NCBI GenBank assembly: GCA_016181345.1
Contig: JACOZM010000070.1
Location: forward strand, 1-13,428
Source of the DNA: Candidatus Woesearchaeota archaeon
GTDB taxonomy: Archaea > Nanobdellota > Nanobdellia > Woesearchaeales > GW2011-AR9
DNA: 13,428 nucleotides
Direction: 5' to 3'
Shown: positions 4,814 to 12,142 of the stretch, in pieces
Numbering within the stretch: the stretch's first letter is position 1
Layout: each line of letters begins with the position of its first letter
The notes under the pieces: model-generated
What the model saw: the letters and a program-made list of their open reading frames with translations, nothing else
Database searches by the model: none
What the model was told of the DNA's origin: nothing
Translations under genes and position numbers: made by a program

Positions 4814-5302
4814 ATGGCGATAGATAGCTATATTACTGTTAGTGACGCAGTTCAAAGTGCTTTAAAAGATAGAAATGAGCGCACTATAGGTATCGTTGTT
4901 GATCATAATTTACCTCATTCTTTAGACGAATTAACTGCTGCGTTCAAAAAAGAAGGATTGCAAGCAGTAGAATTCTCTCCAAACGATCATCCTTCCAATT
5001 CTGAATTTTATCTCTTAAATGCGAATCTAATTCGACTTGCTCCTGCAAGATCAGAACAAACGCCAAAGGTAGAAAATGGATATACTATTCGAGATATTAC
5101 TCATCAAGCAAGGTTAAGTTATGAAAAAGACCCAGACCTAGTTTTCGTTGTAACTTATAACGGAGTTAAACCAGAACAATTATGCGCAGCACTTGCCGAA
5201 ACTGGAATATCTCTTACTTCACTTCCAAAAGACCAATTTAAGCCAGATCCAAACAAAAGGTATTACACTATAGATGTTACCGCAATGAGTTTAGTAGAGT
5301 AA
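4814..5302 (+). CDS. Soluble protein of unknown function (162 residues)
   Basis: I do not recognise this protein. It has no signal peptide, membrane segment or cysteine motif. Alternating strand- and helix-like stretches suggest an alpha/beta fold. They include RTIGIVVDHNLPHSLDELTAAF near residues 23-44, DLVFVVTYNG followed by KPEQLCAALAETG near 108-131, and a C-terminal RYYTIDVTAMSLVE strand. The repeated strand-helix order (TIGIVVD...DELTAAFKKEGL and LVFVVTYNG...EQLCAALAETGI) hints at two related halves, but this is a by-eye impression. It is a monocistronic plus-strand gene converging on the HD fusion gene. Codon use resembles its neighbours, so there is no sign of recent transfer. Confidence 0.75.
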   Translation: MAIDSYITVSDAVQSALKDRNERTIGIVVDHNLPHSLDELTAAFKKEGLQAVEFSPNDHPSNSEFYLLNANLIRLAPARSEQTPKVENGYTIRDITHQARLSYEKDPDLVFVVTYNGVKPEQLCAALAETGISLTSLPKDQFKPDPNKRYYTIDVTAMSLVE

Positions 5303-5314
5303 AAAAAGTAAAAT
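5300..5314 (-). terminator. T-tract terminator for the HD fusion gene
   Basis: On the minus strand the sequence after the HD fusion stop reads TTTTACTTTTTTTAC, a T-rich stretch suited to archaeal intrinsic termination. It lies at the very end of the convergent gene. Confidence 0.35.
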
Positions 5315-5345
5315 GATAATATAACAAATTACCTTCAAATAGAAA

Positions 5346-7322
5346 TCAACGTCCTTCCCGATTATTCCACGCCAAATTTCTATCTTTAATTTCTTGAAAC
5401 AAATAATCACATAATTGCTGAAAAATAGGATCGTCTCCCATCTTCTTCCTAGACCTACTTAGAAGCCAAGAATGATCTAATCGTTTATCCTTCCAAGTTT
5501 TTCCTTCAGATAGAATATTTTGCATAACTGCTTGTAGCTCATCACATCCCCGTACTATCTTCGATTCTTCAGTCATCTGATCCTCAAATTCAGCAAAGAG
5601 CTGGTGAAACACTGCTTCTAAATCAGAAGGTAACTGAGAAAAGAGCTTTCGTGCAGCTTCTTCTTCACGTTCTTTCTTATTCATTCTTCCAGCATCATCA
5701 TATAACGGCGTATCTCCTGCATAGATTTCTACAAGATCATGAACGAGCGTCATTTTTAACATTCTCTCTACATCAGCTTGAGGATATAAATCTCGAAGCA
5801 CTAAAACTATCATCGCCATATGCCAAGTATGCTCTGCAGTATTCTCAAATCGTTCATGTCCAGAGAGCATGATAGCTCGTTCAACATACTTTAACTTTTC
5901 AATTTCTTTTAAGAAAGAGAATGACTGTCGTATTCTCGGCCAGTCTAAACCTTCAAAATTTTCTTTAAACTTTTCTTTAAGATTAACTTTAAGATTAGTT
6001 TTAGAATTTTCTTCAATTCCCTCTTCCCCTAAAGTTTCTTCTCCTAAAGCTTCTTCACCTAAAAACTTAAAGCGCGGGACTTCTTCACCATCAACAATAA
6101 CATTCTGAATAAAATCACGAACACTCCTTACAAAAACAGGATTTTTTCCTAATTCTTCAGAATTATACAATCCACGATAAACAACATAATCCTCATGAGT
6201 ATCACTATGCCATCCGGTATGGAGAACTTCATAGTAGTTTCCTTTATAATGCTGATATCTACCTAACGTAACCTCCTTAGAACGAATCCCGTTAGAAAGT
6301 TTAATTGGTTTAATCTGTTTAACCAAATCAATAGATTTAGGAGAGTTAACAATCTTAATATAATATCCTTGATTTATTTTTAACTTAAAGTTATTGACTG
6401 CTGTATGTAAATCATCATCAATAAGAGAAACAATTTTATCCCCCACAACAATTTTAGGTAGAACATAACGTGCTTTAGTAATAGTTTTGAAAGTGTAATC
6501 AGAAAGAGTTCCTTCTTTGATGGAATCGTAATTCATTAAGTTCAATTGATCTATAAGCCAAGGATCATTACTTGCTTTTAATTTTTCAAGCAATTCTATA
6601 TCAGTACTAAAAAAATCATCCTCGGTAATGATCCTCTTTCCAAGAGCCTCCTTTAAGAGATCACCCATCAGCTGATAGCTTCCTGATTGAATCGGTGGAC
6701 TCCATAATTTATCCCCCATCTCCATAAATTGATAAGCAAATGTTAAGGCTATTTCTTTATCAGTAAAAACTAGTTCATTCTCTCTAACCATTAAATGAGA
6801 GATAATTTCATTCACTTCATCAAGCGTGATTAATCCCATGAGGAGAGAATCACGTAAGAAATAATCAATCCTATCTGCGCAAAGATTAGGTAAATCTCTT
6901 TCCAACAGCTTAAAATGAGTCACATCAGCAATACTATGGACGTCAAGATTATACTTTTCTAAGATCTTGGGGATATCGGAGTTAAAAATGGTCTGGTGAT
7001 AAAATCTTTCGTGGACAGATTGGGAAACCTGATCATCAAAAACGTAGTCAATAACATGAGAAAAAGCAGTATGAGAAATATCATGAATCAACCCGGCAAT
7101 TTCTTCCTCTCGAGACGCACCTAATCTCTTTAACAAGAAATAGACGCCTAAACAATGTTCAAATCTAGAGGTAAATATCTTTGGATCAAGAAGATTCCAT
7201 ACGCCGTACTGATTAATTCCTTTCAAACGCTGCATTTCAGGCGTATTGATGATCTCTAATACTAACGGATCAGTAATCTCTTGCTTTCCATAAACAGGAT
7301 CATAAATAATTACGCTCATCAA
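5346..7322 (-). CDS. Triple fusion: SAMHD1-like HD phosphohydrolase, DUF1653, YfbR/HDDC2-like HD nucleotidase
   Basis: A 658-residue protein with two different HD active sites. Residues 1-320 resemble the SAMHD1/dGTPase-like HD group: RFEHCLGV (His56), GLIHDISHTAFSH (His80-Asp81), LCADRIDYFLRD (Asp150), a complete H-HD-D set. Residues 353-419 are a DUF1653 domain (GRYQHYKGNYYEVL ... VVYRGLY ... VFVRSVRDF ... VDGEEVPRF). Residues 421-460 are a charged linker with three LGEEx pentapeptides. Residues 461-650 match the HDDC2/YfbR 5'-deoxynucleotidase group: TAEHTWHMA (His498), LVHDLVEIYAGDTP (His528-Asp529, Glu532), Asp594. Known relatives cleave triphosphate from dNTPs and phosphate from dNMPs, so one polypeptide may process nucleotides at two levels; this is inference. 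A TATA box at 7343-7348 fits best with the second Met (7319). The gene is monocistronic. Confidence 0.9.
   Translation of the reverse strand: MMSVIIYDPVYGKQEITDPLVLEIINTPEMQRLKGINQYGVWNLLDPKIFTSRFEHCLGVYFLLKRLGASREEEIAGLIHDISHTAFSHVIDYVFDDQVSQSVHERFYHQTIFNSDIPKILEKYNLDVHSIADVTHFKLLERDLPNLCADRIDYFLRDSLLMGLITLDEVNEIISHLMVRENELVFTDKEIALTFAYQFMEMGDKLWSPPIQSGSYQLMGDLLKEALGKRIITEDDFFSTDIELLEKLKASNDPWLIDQLNLMNYDSIKEGTLSDYTFKTITKARYVLPKIVVGDKIVSLIDDDLHTAVNNFKLKINQGYYIKIVNSPKSIDLVKQIKPIKLSNGIRSKEVTLGRYQHYKGNYYEVLHTGWHSDTHEDYVVYRGLYNSEELGKNPVFVRSVRDFIQNVIVDGEEVPRFKFLGEEALGEETLGEEGIEENSKTNLKVNLKEKFKENFEGLDWPRIRQSFSFLKEIEKLKYVERAIMLSGHERFENTAEHTWHMAMIVLVLRDLYPQADVERMLKMTLVHDLVEIYAGDTPLYDDAGRMNKKEREEEAARKLFSQLPSDLEAVFHQLFAEFEDQMTEESKIVRGCDELQAVMQNILSEGKTWKDKRLDHSWLLSRSRKKMGDDPIFQQLCDYLFQEIKDRNLAWNNREGR
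6013..6060 (-). repeat. 15-bp tandem repeat coding for an LGEEx linker
   Basis: CCTAAAGTTTCTTCT (6028-6042) and CCTAAAGCTTCTTCA (6043-6057) are adjacent near-identical units, with a more diverged third. In protein they read LGEEA-LGEET-LGEEG (residues 421-435), an acidic spacer between DUF1653 and the second HD domain. Length variation between strains would be expected. Confidence 0.7.
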
Positions 7323-7342
7323 TAAAAATATTCTATTCCTTG

Positions 7343-7348
7343 TTTAAA
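7343..7348 (-). promoter_or_regulatory. TATA box for the HD fusion gene
   Basis: TTTAAA is centred about 24 bases before the first ATG (7322) and 27 bases before the second (7319). Elsewhere in the window the spacing is 26-27, which favours 7319. Confidence 0.45.
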
Positions 7349-7419
7349 TGAATTTCTATAGTCTACAAGAAGGAAAAAGACTATCAAAACTAAAATTATA
7401 ACTAAAAAATACCAACTGG

Positions 7420-7451
7420 AAAAAAATATTAAAAAAAATATTTTAAAAAAA
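7420..7451 (-). terminator. T-rich terminator region for the surface protein gene
   Basis: The intergenic stretch 7323-7510 is very A-rich on plus. On minus it gives successive runs of six to eight T within about 32 bases, downstream of the surface protein stop. I see no gene or structured element in the rest of the gap. Confidence 0.5.
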
Positions 7452-7510
7452 CTTAATAAGAACAAATTAAAAAGAAAAAATGAGAATTATAAAAAATAAT
7501 AAAGAGAAGT

Positions 7511-9853
7511 TTATCTCCTTCTTTTTATTTCAAAGCTTGGCTTTTTTAGATTTGTTTTTTGTTGCCGGCTGGAGTACCAAACACTTAAGCCGATAAGCAA
7601 GCCTAAAAGTCCTATACCTAAAATCCAAACAAGGATATTCTTCCCTTTCTGTACATCTCCTGCTTCGCCAGCTTCTCCTGCTACTTCCTCTGCTTGAACA
7701 TCTTCAGCTCCTAAAGTAGGGGGAACAGCACCTGCTCCAACATCACCAGTTTCTACAGCCGCTCCCGCAACTGCACCTGTTGCACTTTGTCCGATAGCAA
7801 AGTAGCTAAATCCAGGAGTTACTGCAGTATAATGGACATAAGTTCCATCATCTTGCCCTAACGTCGTTGCCAATTCAACCCATTTCCCATCCACATACCT
7901 GAATAAAGCCATATTCTCTTTAGCAACACTATTTTCAGCTAACCAGGTTTTCTTAACCTTAAAGGAAATAACTGGGCTTTCAAAGACATTATCTTTAAGC
8001 GCTACTCCAGTAGTTACTTCTACATACTTGTAAACTTTTTTATCCAATGAGTCTACGTTGCTTGGTAAAGTTTCTTTTTTCTCTACTTTAACCCAAGGGC
8101 CCCAGACCGTCTCCTTTAGTTTAAAGTCTACTTGAGTAAATCCTATTTCACCATTTTCAACTTCTACCGTAGCCGTTTCTCCTTGGTTAATTGATGTCCA
8201 TACTTCTTTAGCAAACTCACCTACAACACCCGCAGTTGCTGATCCAGATGATCCGGTTGATCCTCCTCCCGAGGAAATTCTATCAGTAGTAAAGTCAGCC
8301 GTCCCTGTTGCTGTATTCCCTGCTGTATCTGAACAACTAGCAGTAACCGTATAAGCAGTACTTGCTGTTAAGCCACTTAACGTAGCTGTATTCCCTATTA
8401 TTGTACCAGTCCCTGCACCACTATAAGAACAGCTAGATACTCCCGAATTACCATCGGCAGACGCAATAGTTAGGGTTCCTCCACTACTAGTAATTCCAGT
8501 TACTGAAACTGTTCCAACAGATGGATTAGCAGTGTCTACCTTCAAAACGAATGAAGAGACATTACTATTCACTGCATAATCTACAACTGTTAAATTTACC
8601 GTGAAATTATCATCATAGCCCACAGTTAGATTAGACTGAGCGCTAAGATTCCCCGTTGTTTGCTGACTAGAATTTGCTATGCCTCCAGTCGAGTTAAACA
8701 CAGATATATTCCAATAATGGATGTTTGAATCATTTGCGCTAAAGACTATGCTTAAAGCCCTATTATTTGACCAACTTCCTGTAGTTGTCTTAGAGTTCAC
8801 CGATGCTATTGAAGAGACAGTCCCTAAACTATCAATCGTGAAGTTATTCGAGATTGAAGTATTGCTCAACAATACTGAATCAGTACAGGTTACGCTCCAG
8901 TTATGATTTCCTTGCGCTAAAGCAGTAGTTAGTGTGTAATTGGTAACTGTACTATTTGCAGAACTAATCCCAGATACATTCACCGCACTATTAATACTTA
9001 AATTACAGAGTAAAGTTGACGTTAAACTATCATTCACACTCCAGCTAAAAGTAGGAGTAGAATCAGAGGCGTTATACCTATTAGTCATATTTACTAACGT
9101 AGGTATACCTGGAGCAGTAGTATCAACAACAAATGTAGTAGACACTGAACTATTTAGATTTCCAGCCGTATCATTAGCGTAAACAGTTACTGTCCAATTA
9201 CCATCACGCATATTAGCTACAGCAACCGATGTATTAAATAAAGTAACATCTGGTTGTGAAGCAGTTTCATTAAACACCGTCGTATTCCCTATTTGAAAAA
9301 TGACTCGGTCGATTGCCGTTCCCGAAATATTAAAAACTGTTGCGTTAAAGACTATAGTTCCACCAGTAGTATAATTAAACCTAGCCACTGGCGTGTTTAT
9401 GGTAACATTAGGAACAGTATTATCAATAAAGATAAATTGAGAGGCACTCTTAAAGACGGAGTTGTTAAATAAAAACGCGCCATCTGAAGCATTCGTCGAG
9501 TTGAGAGAAATATTATAGAACCCATCAAGAAATATAGCTGAAGACGAAAGAGTGACATTAAAAGTTTGGTTAACTCCGATATTTTTATCCGTTAAATTAG
9601 CGATATAAACAAGGCGGTCGGATGAATTCCAAAAAGAGACGGTGACATTAGTTAGATTACCCGCATTACCTCCAAAATAAACTCCAGAAGAAACGTTTAA
9701 AAGAAAGCTCCCACTGATGTTCTGGCGCATTATCGGAGAGATTAATGCCGCATTGCTTACCGAAGTATCTGGAGTAAAAGCTAAAGCAAAGTAAGCCAAA
9801 GCAACAATCACAAGAACGAATATTAGTCCATAACTTTTTTTATTATCAACCAT
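7511..9853 (-). CDS. PGF-pre-PGF domain surface glycoprotein, C-terminally membrane anchored
   Basis: A 780-residue secreted or cell-surface protein. Residues 8-25 (LIFVLVIVALAYFALAF region) form a signal peptide or anchor. Residues 26-440 are Ig-like beta repeats extremely rich in N-X-S/T sequons (over 40 by my count), expected for AglB-type N-glycosylation. Residues 441-524 are FN3-like, and each domain group has a possible disulphide (Cys283-Cys323; Cys475-Cys507). A Ser/Gly linker leads to a PGF-pre-PGF domain (about 543-688: VVGEFAKEVWTSI ... TPGFSYFAIG). There is no PGF-CTERM sorting signal; instead an Ala/Glu/Gly linker, one membrane helix (740-760) and the tail KRRR follow. I chose 9853 because GGTGA precedes it; an upstream in-frame ATG at 9973 would overlap the radical SAM gene by 76 bases. 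Likely S-layer or adhesin-like. Confidence 0.85.
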   Translation of the reverse strand: MVDNKKSYGLIFVLVIVALAYFALAFTPDTSVSNAALISPIMRQNISGSFLLNVSSGVYFGGNAGNLTNVTVSFWNSSDRLVYIANLTDKNIGVNQTFNVTLSSSAIFLDGFYNISLNSTNASDGAFLFNNSVFKSASQFIFIDNTVPNVTINTPVARFNYTTGGTIVFNATVFNISGTAIDRVIFQIGNTTVFNETASQPDVTLFNTSVAVANMRDGNWTVTVYANDTAGNLNSSVSTTFVVDTTAPGIPTLVNMTNRYNASDSTPTFSWSVNDSLTSTLLCNLSINSAVNVSGISSANSTVTNYTLTTALAQGNHNWSVTCTDSVLLSNTSISNNFTIDSLGTVSSIASVNSKTTTGSWSNNRALSIVFSANDSNIHYWNISVFNSTGGIANSSQQTTGNLSAQSNLTVGYDDNFTVNLTVVDYAVNSNVSSFVLKVDTANPSVGTVSVTGITSSGGTLTIASADGNSGVSSCSYSGAGTGTIIGNTATLSGLTASTAYTVTASCSDTAGNTATGTADFTTDRISSGGGSTGSSGSATAGVVGEFAKEVWTSINQGETATVEVENGEIGFTQVDFKLKETVWGPWVKVEKKETLPSNVDSLDKKVYKYVEVTTGVALKDNVFESPVISFKVKKTWLAENSVAKENMALFRYVDGKWVELATTLGQDDGTYVHYTAVTPGFSYFAIGQSATGAVAGAAVETGDVGAGAVPPTLGAEDVQAEEVAGEAGEAGDVQKGKNILVWILGIGLLGLLIGLSVWYSSRQQKTNLKKPSFEIKRRR

Positions 9854-9880
9854 CTTTTTCACCATCTTTTTATTATCTAC

Positions 9881-9890
9881 TTTTAAAAAT
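9881..9890 (-). promoter_or_regulatory. TATA-like sequence for the surface protein gene
   Basis: ATTTTTAAAA on minus, about 32 bases before ATG 9853, gives a short leader that includes the GGTGA ribosome-binding sequence at about 9858-9862. The site lies just past the radical SAM stop. Confidence 0.4.
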
Positions 9891-9897
9891 AACAAAG

Positions 9898-10803
9898 TTA
9901 GTAAATCTTTTGTTTCAATGGAATTCGTCCCTTCACCCCAATCACTAAAGGATACGTCCCATATTGTCGGCAAAAAGTAGTTTTACCGTCATAAATTTCA
10001 GTATAGACATCATGAAGAATCGTTCCTGCCGGAAGCAATAGTTTCAGCATCGGGAAGTCAACAGTCTGTCGAATCTCATTCCTCCATTTCCAGTAATATT
10101 TATTATTTTTCCGCCAATACTTATTCCCCCCATGCTGTTCTAAATATGTTCCCGGAAGAACTGCTGCTTGCCGGATATTGATTCTTCTCAGTAACAACCC
10201 ATCATTAAGCATTGATCTCAAAGCAGTAATATTATAATCATGAGTTTTTTTCGTTTCTCCTAAAAGACCAAAGATGATATTTATACCAGGTAAGAACTTT
10301 GGCAGGCCATTATCTCCTCGTTCAGCTCCATATCTATTGACAATTTCCACTGCTTTTCTAGCGATTAACGGAGAAGTATTTAGTAAATTAGCTTTAACTA
10401 CTTCTGGATCAAATGATTCGACACCAAAAGCTGCAATATTTCCTGGCGTGCAATATTTAACAATAGCTTGAGTGATTTCCTCTCCAGTTAATTCTTTTCC
10501 ATCTCTTTGTTTATGTCTTCCTACAACAGAATTAGGATTAACGTTATCAATCTGGAGAACTTCTATCTCCGGACATTTCTGACGAATTTCTTTGAGCATT
10601 TCTATCGGCTGATCCGAAGCATAAAAATCTGCCTGTTTTCCAAGACGGAAGAGTCTAGCCCCCTGCCGATAATATGCTTCTATTTCCTTAACCACATCTT
10701 CTTTCCTTCGATTGACAAATCTGCTTTTCAATGGCTCTGTACAAAAACTGCATTTTCCTACTTTGCATCCCCGCGATGTTTCAATTTCAATCAGACACTT
10801 CTT
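9898..10803 (-). pseudogene. B12-binding radical SAM protein, C-terminal part (after frameshift)
   Basis: The frame is open from 10803, just after a TAG. It begins with IEIETSRGCKVGKCSFCTEP, the [4Fe-4S]-binding cluster of radical SAM enzymes (here C-X4-C-X2-C). It then gives GARLFRLGKQADFY, AAFGVESFDPEVV, GINIIFGLLGET and a C-terminal YPLVIGVKGRIPL segment. This order resembles archaeal B12-binding radical SAM proteins of the MJ0865-like group (named from memory). No ATG, GTG or TTG precedes the cysteines in this frame. The first possible start is TTG at 10731, after the last cluster Cys, so a protein from there (277 residues) would lack the cluster. It continues the N-terminal half at 10787-11290 in another frame. 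The surface protein gene follows 44 bases downstream. The substrate is unknown. Confidence 0.8.
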
Positions 10804-11290
10804 CTAATTCTTCAAAACGAAGCCCATAATCCTTGATCTCATCGAATTGCTCATAACCTTTCGTTTCCGCAAATTTTCCCCCTTCTAACTGTGTTCCTAA
10901 AACTGCCGGCCCTGTCAATATTTTTTTACAAGAAATGTCTCTAAGTAACGGAACAACTTCACGTAACGTTCCTGGTAAAGCCGAAAGATATTTTCCTGGA
11001 ACATGAACCCCCAAAATAACAATCAGCTCTTCAGTCTCTTCAAGAACACTTTTGGTATCATTTACCGTAAGATTATAAACAAGAATATTTGTTTTCTCTT
11101 TTTCCGACGGCTCTTTTTTTATTCCGTGATATTTTTTCCATAAACGAAGATCATCAATAGTAAGATATTTGACATCATGCCCTTCCTTTTTGAGCATCCC
11201 ATAGATATATCTTGGATACGTTCCTAAATACGGCGGCACTCCCAGCCCAGACGCTTCATCAGTATAACAATCTAATATCGTATAGTTCAT
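10787..11290 (-). pseudogene. B12-binding radical SAM protein, N-terminal part (before frameshift)
   Basis: A 167-residue fragment corresponding to the N-terminal cobalamin-binding-like Rossmann region of B12-binding radical SAM proteins. It begins MNYTILDCYTDEASGLGVPPYLGTYP, continues through MLKKEGHDVKYLTIDDL, VILGVHVPGKYL and KILTGPAVLGTQ, and ends EELEEVSD. The stop TGA at 10787-10789 lies one codon into where the radical SAM domain should start; shifting by one base at GTGTCTG|ATTGAA restores IEIETSRGC. There is no homopolymer at the break and no evident slippery heptamer. Either the gene is inactivated, a base is miscalled, or the frameshift is programmed; the first two are more likely. 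A TATA box near 11333-11338 and GTGA before the ATG suggest normal initiation. Confidence 0.8.
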
Positions 11291-11332
11291 TTGAGCTTCA
11301 CTCTAATCCAAATATGACCAATAACAAGACTT

Positions 11333-11338
11333 TTTAAA
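11333..11338 (-). promoter_or_regulatory. TATA box for the radical SAM gene
   Basis: TTTAAA within GATTTAAAAA lies about 45 bases before ATG 11290. It leaves a leader of roughly 19 bases containing GTGA, so this gene is probably not leaderless. Confidence 0.4.
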
Positions 11339-11398
11339 TCATTCCTTAAAGAAACATAATACTTAAGGATTATCCAAAAAAGTATAATTCATCCAAAA

Positions 11399-11408
11399 AT
11401 TTATAATA
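11399..11408 (+). promoter_or_regulatory. TATA box for the phospholipid synthase genes
   Basis: ATTTATAATA is the best TATA match upstream of 11477 and would start a transcript near 11430 with a leader of about 47 bases. A second candidate, TAATAAAATA, lies near 11426. Confidence 0.4.
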
Positions 11409-11476
11409 AGACCGTTTTTAATATGCCTAATAAAATAATGGTAACATAAGAGAAAGGCAACAGAAAGAGACTAAAA

Positions 11477-12076
11477 ATGTTAGGACTATACTTGCGAGAA
11501 AAAACTGAAAAGATCAGCTCTTTTTTCGCACAAGGGTTGATAAAACTGCGGATAAGCCCAAATATGCTCACCATTAGTTCAATCTTTCTGGCCCTTGGGG
11601 CTGCCTACTTTTTATCTAAACAGCGATTTGGATGGGGTTTACTCTTTGTTATCCTAGCTTCCTTCTGGGACGTTTTAGATGGAAGTCTAGCACGTTCATC
11701 TGGAAAAGTGACTAAATTCGGAAATTATTTAGATGCAATGATTGACCGATGGGTAGAAGTCTTATTCTACTTTGGTTTGGCCTTGGCCGGTTTTAAGATT
11801 GAAGCCTTTCTCGTTGCCACTGGGAGCGTGATCCATAGCTATGCAAAAGCAAGACTGGCCTTAGTCATCCCTACAACTAACCGAGAATGGCCTGCTATCG
11901 GCGATAGAACAGACCGGTTAGTATTATTAATAATCCTCTTGGTAATAAGATCAATTATTCCAAGTAATGCACTATTCTCTAAGTTACTCTTTGCTCAAGC
12001 CACAATCATTGGTATAGGCATCATCCAAAGGATGATTTATGCTCACCAAGTCATTAAGGAAAAGAGAAGTGAATAA
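11477..12076 (+). CDS. CDP-alcohol phosphatidyltransferase, archaetidylinositol-phosphate-synthase-like
   Basis: A 199-residue integral membrane enzyme that transfers a lipid-phosphate from a CDP-activated lipid to an alcohol, releasing CMP. The full family motif D-X2-D-G-X2-A-R-X8-G-X3-D-X3-D is present (Asp65, Asp68, Gly69, Ala72, Arg73, Gly82, Asp86, Asp90), so both metal ions and substrate can be bound. SYAKAR (121-126) and EWPAIGDRTDRL (137-148) resemble archaetidylinositol phosphate synthases, whose substrate is CDP-archaeol plus inositol phosphate. About six membrane helices are visible. A second paralogue follows 66 bases downstream on the same strand, so the two are probably co-transcribed. 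Head-group specificity cannot be settled by reading; archaetidylserine or archaetidylglycerol-phosphate synthase are alternatives. Confidence 0.88.
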   Translation: MLGLYLREKTEKISSFFAQGLIKLRISPNMLTISSIFLALGAAYFLSKQRFGWGLLFVILASFWDVLDGSLARSSGKVTKFGNYLDAMIDRWVEVLFYFGLALAGFKIEAFLVATGSVIHSYAKARLALVIPTTNREWPAIGDRTDRLVLLIILLVIRSIIPSNALFSKLLFAQATIIGIGIIQRMIYAHQVIKEKRSE

Positions 12077-12142
12077 GAGAAGTAAATAAAAGAGAGGGGG
12101 ATAAATAACCTCAAAAGAAAAGGATAGAAGAGCAAAACAATT

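Noticed and set aside
8721..9182. Two open frames on plus inside the surface protein gene
   Set aside because: They lie entirely antisense to the repetitive Asn/Ser/Thr-rich coding region, whose composition produces long antisense frames; no promoter or ribosome-binding sequence was seen.
7511..9973. Longer version of the surface protein starting at 9973
   Set aside because: The extra 40 residues overlap the radical SAM coding frame by 76 bases and do not resemble a signal peptide; GGTGA before 9853 and the hydrophobic segment right after it favour the shorter form.
10787..10800. Programmed frameshifting in the radical SAM gene
   Set aside because: Not excluded, but no slippery run, no P-site codon able to re-pair after the shift (GAT to ATT) and no obvious downstream structure were seen, so mutation or base error is preferred.
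11341..11400. Short repeats of ATCCAAAA and CCTTAA/TTAAGG between the radical SAM and phosphatidyltransferase genes
   Set aside because: Units of six to nine bases in A/T-rich promoter DNA, without regular spacing; not a CRISPR array and not clearly an operator.
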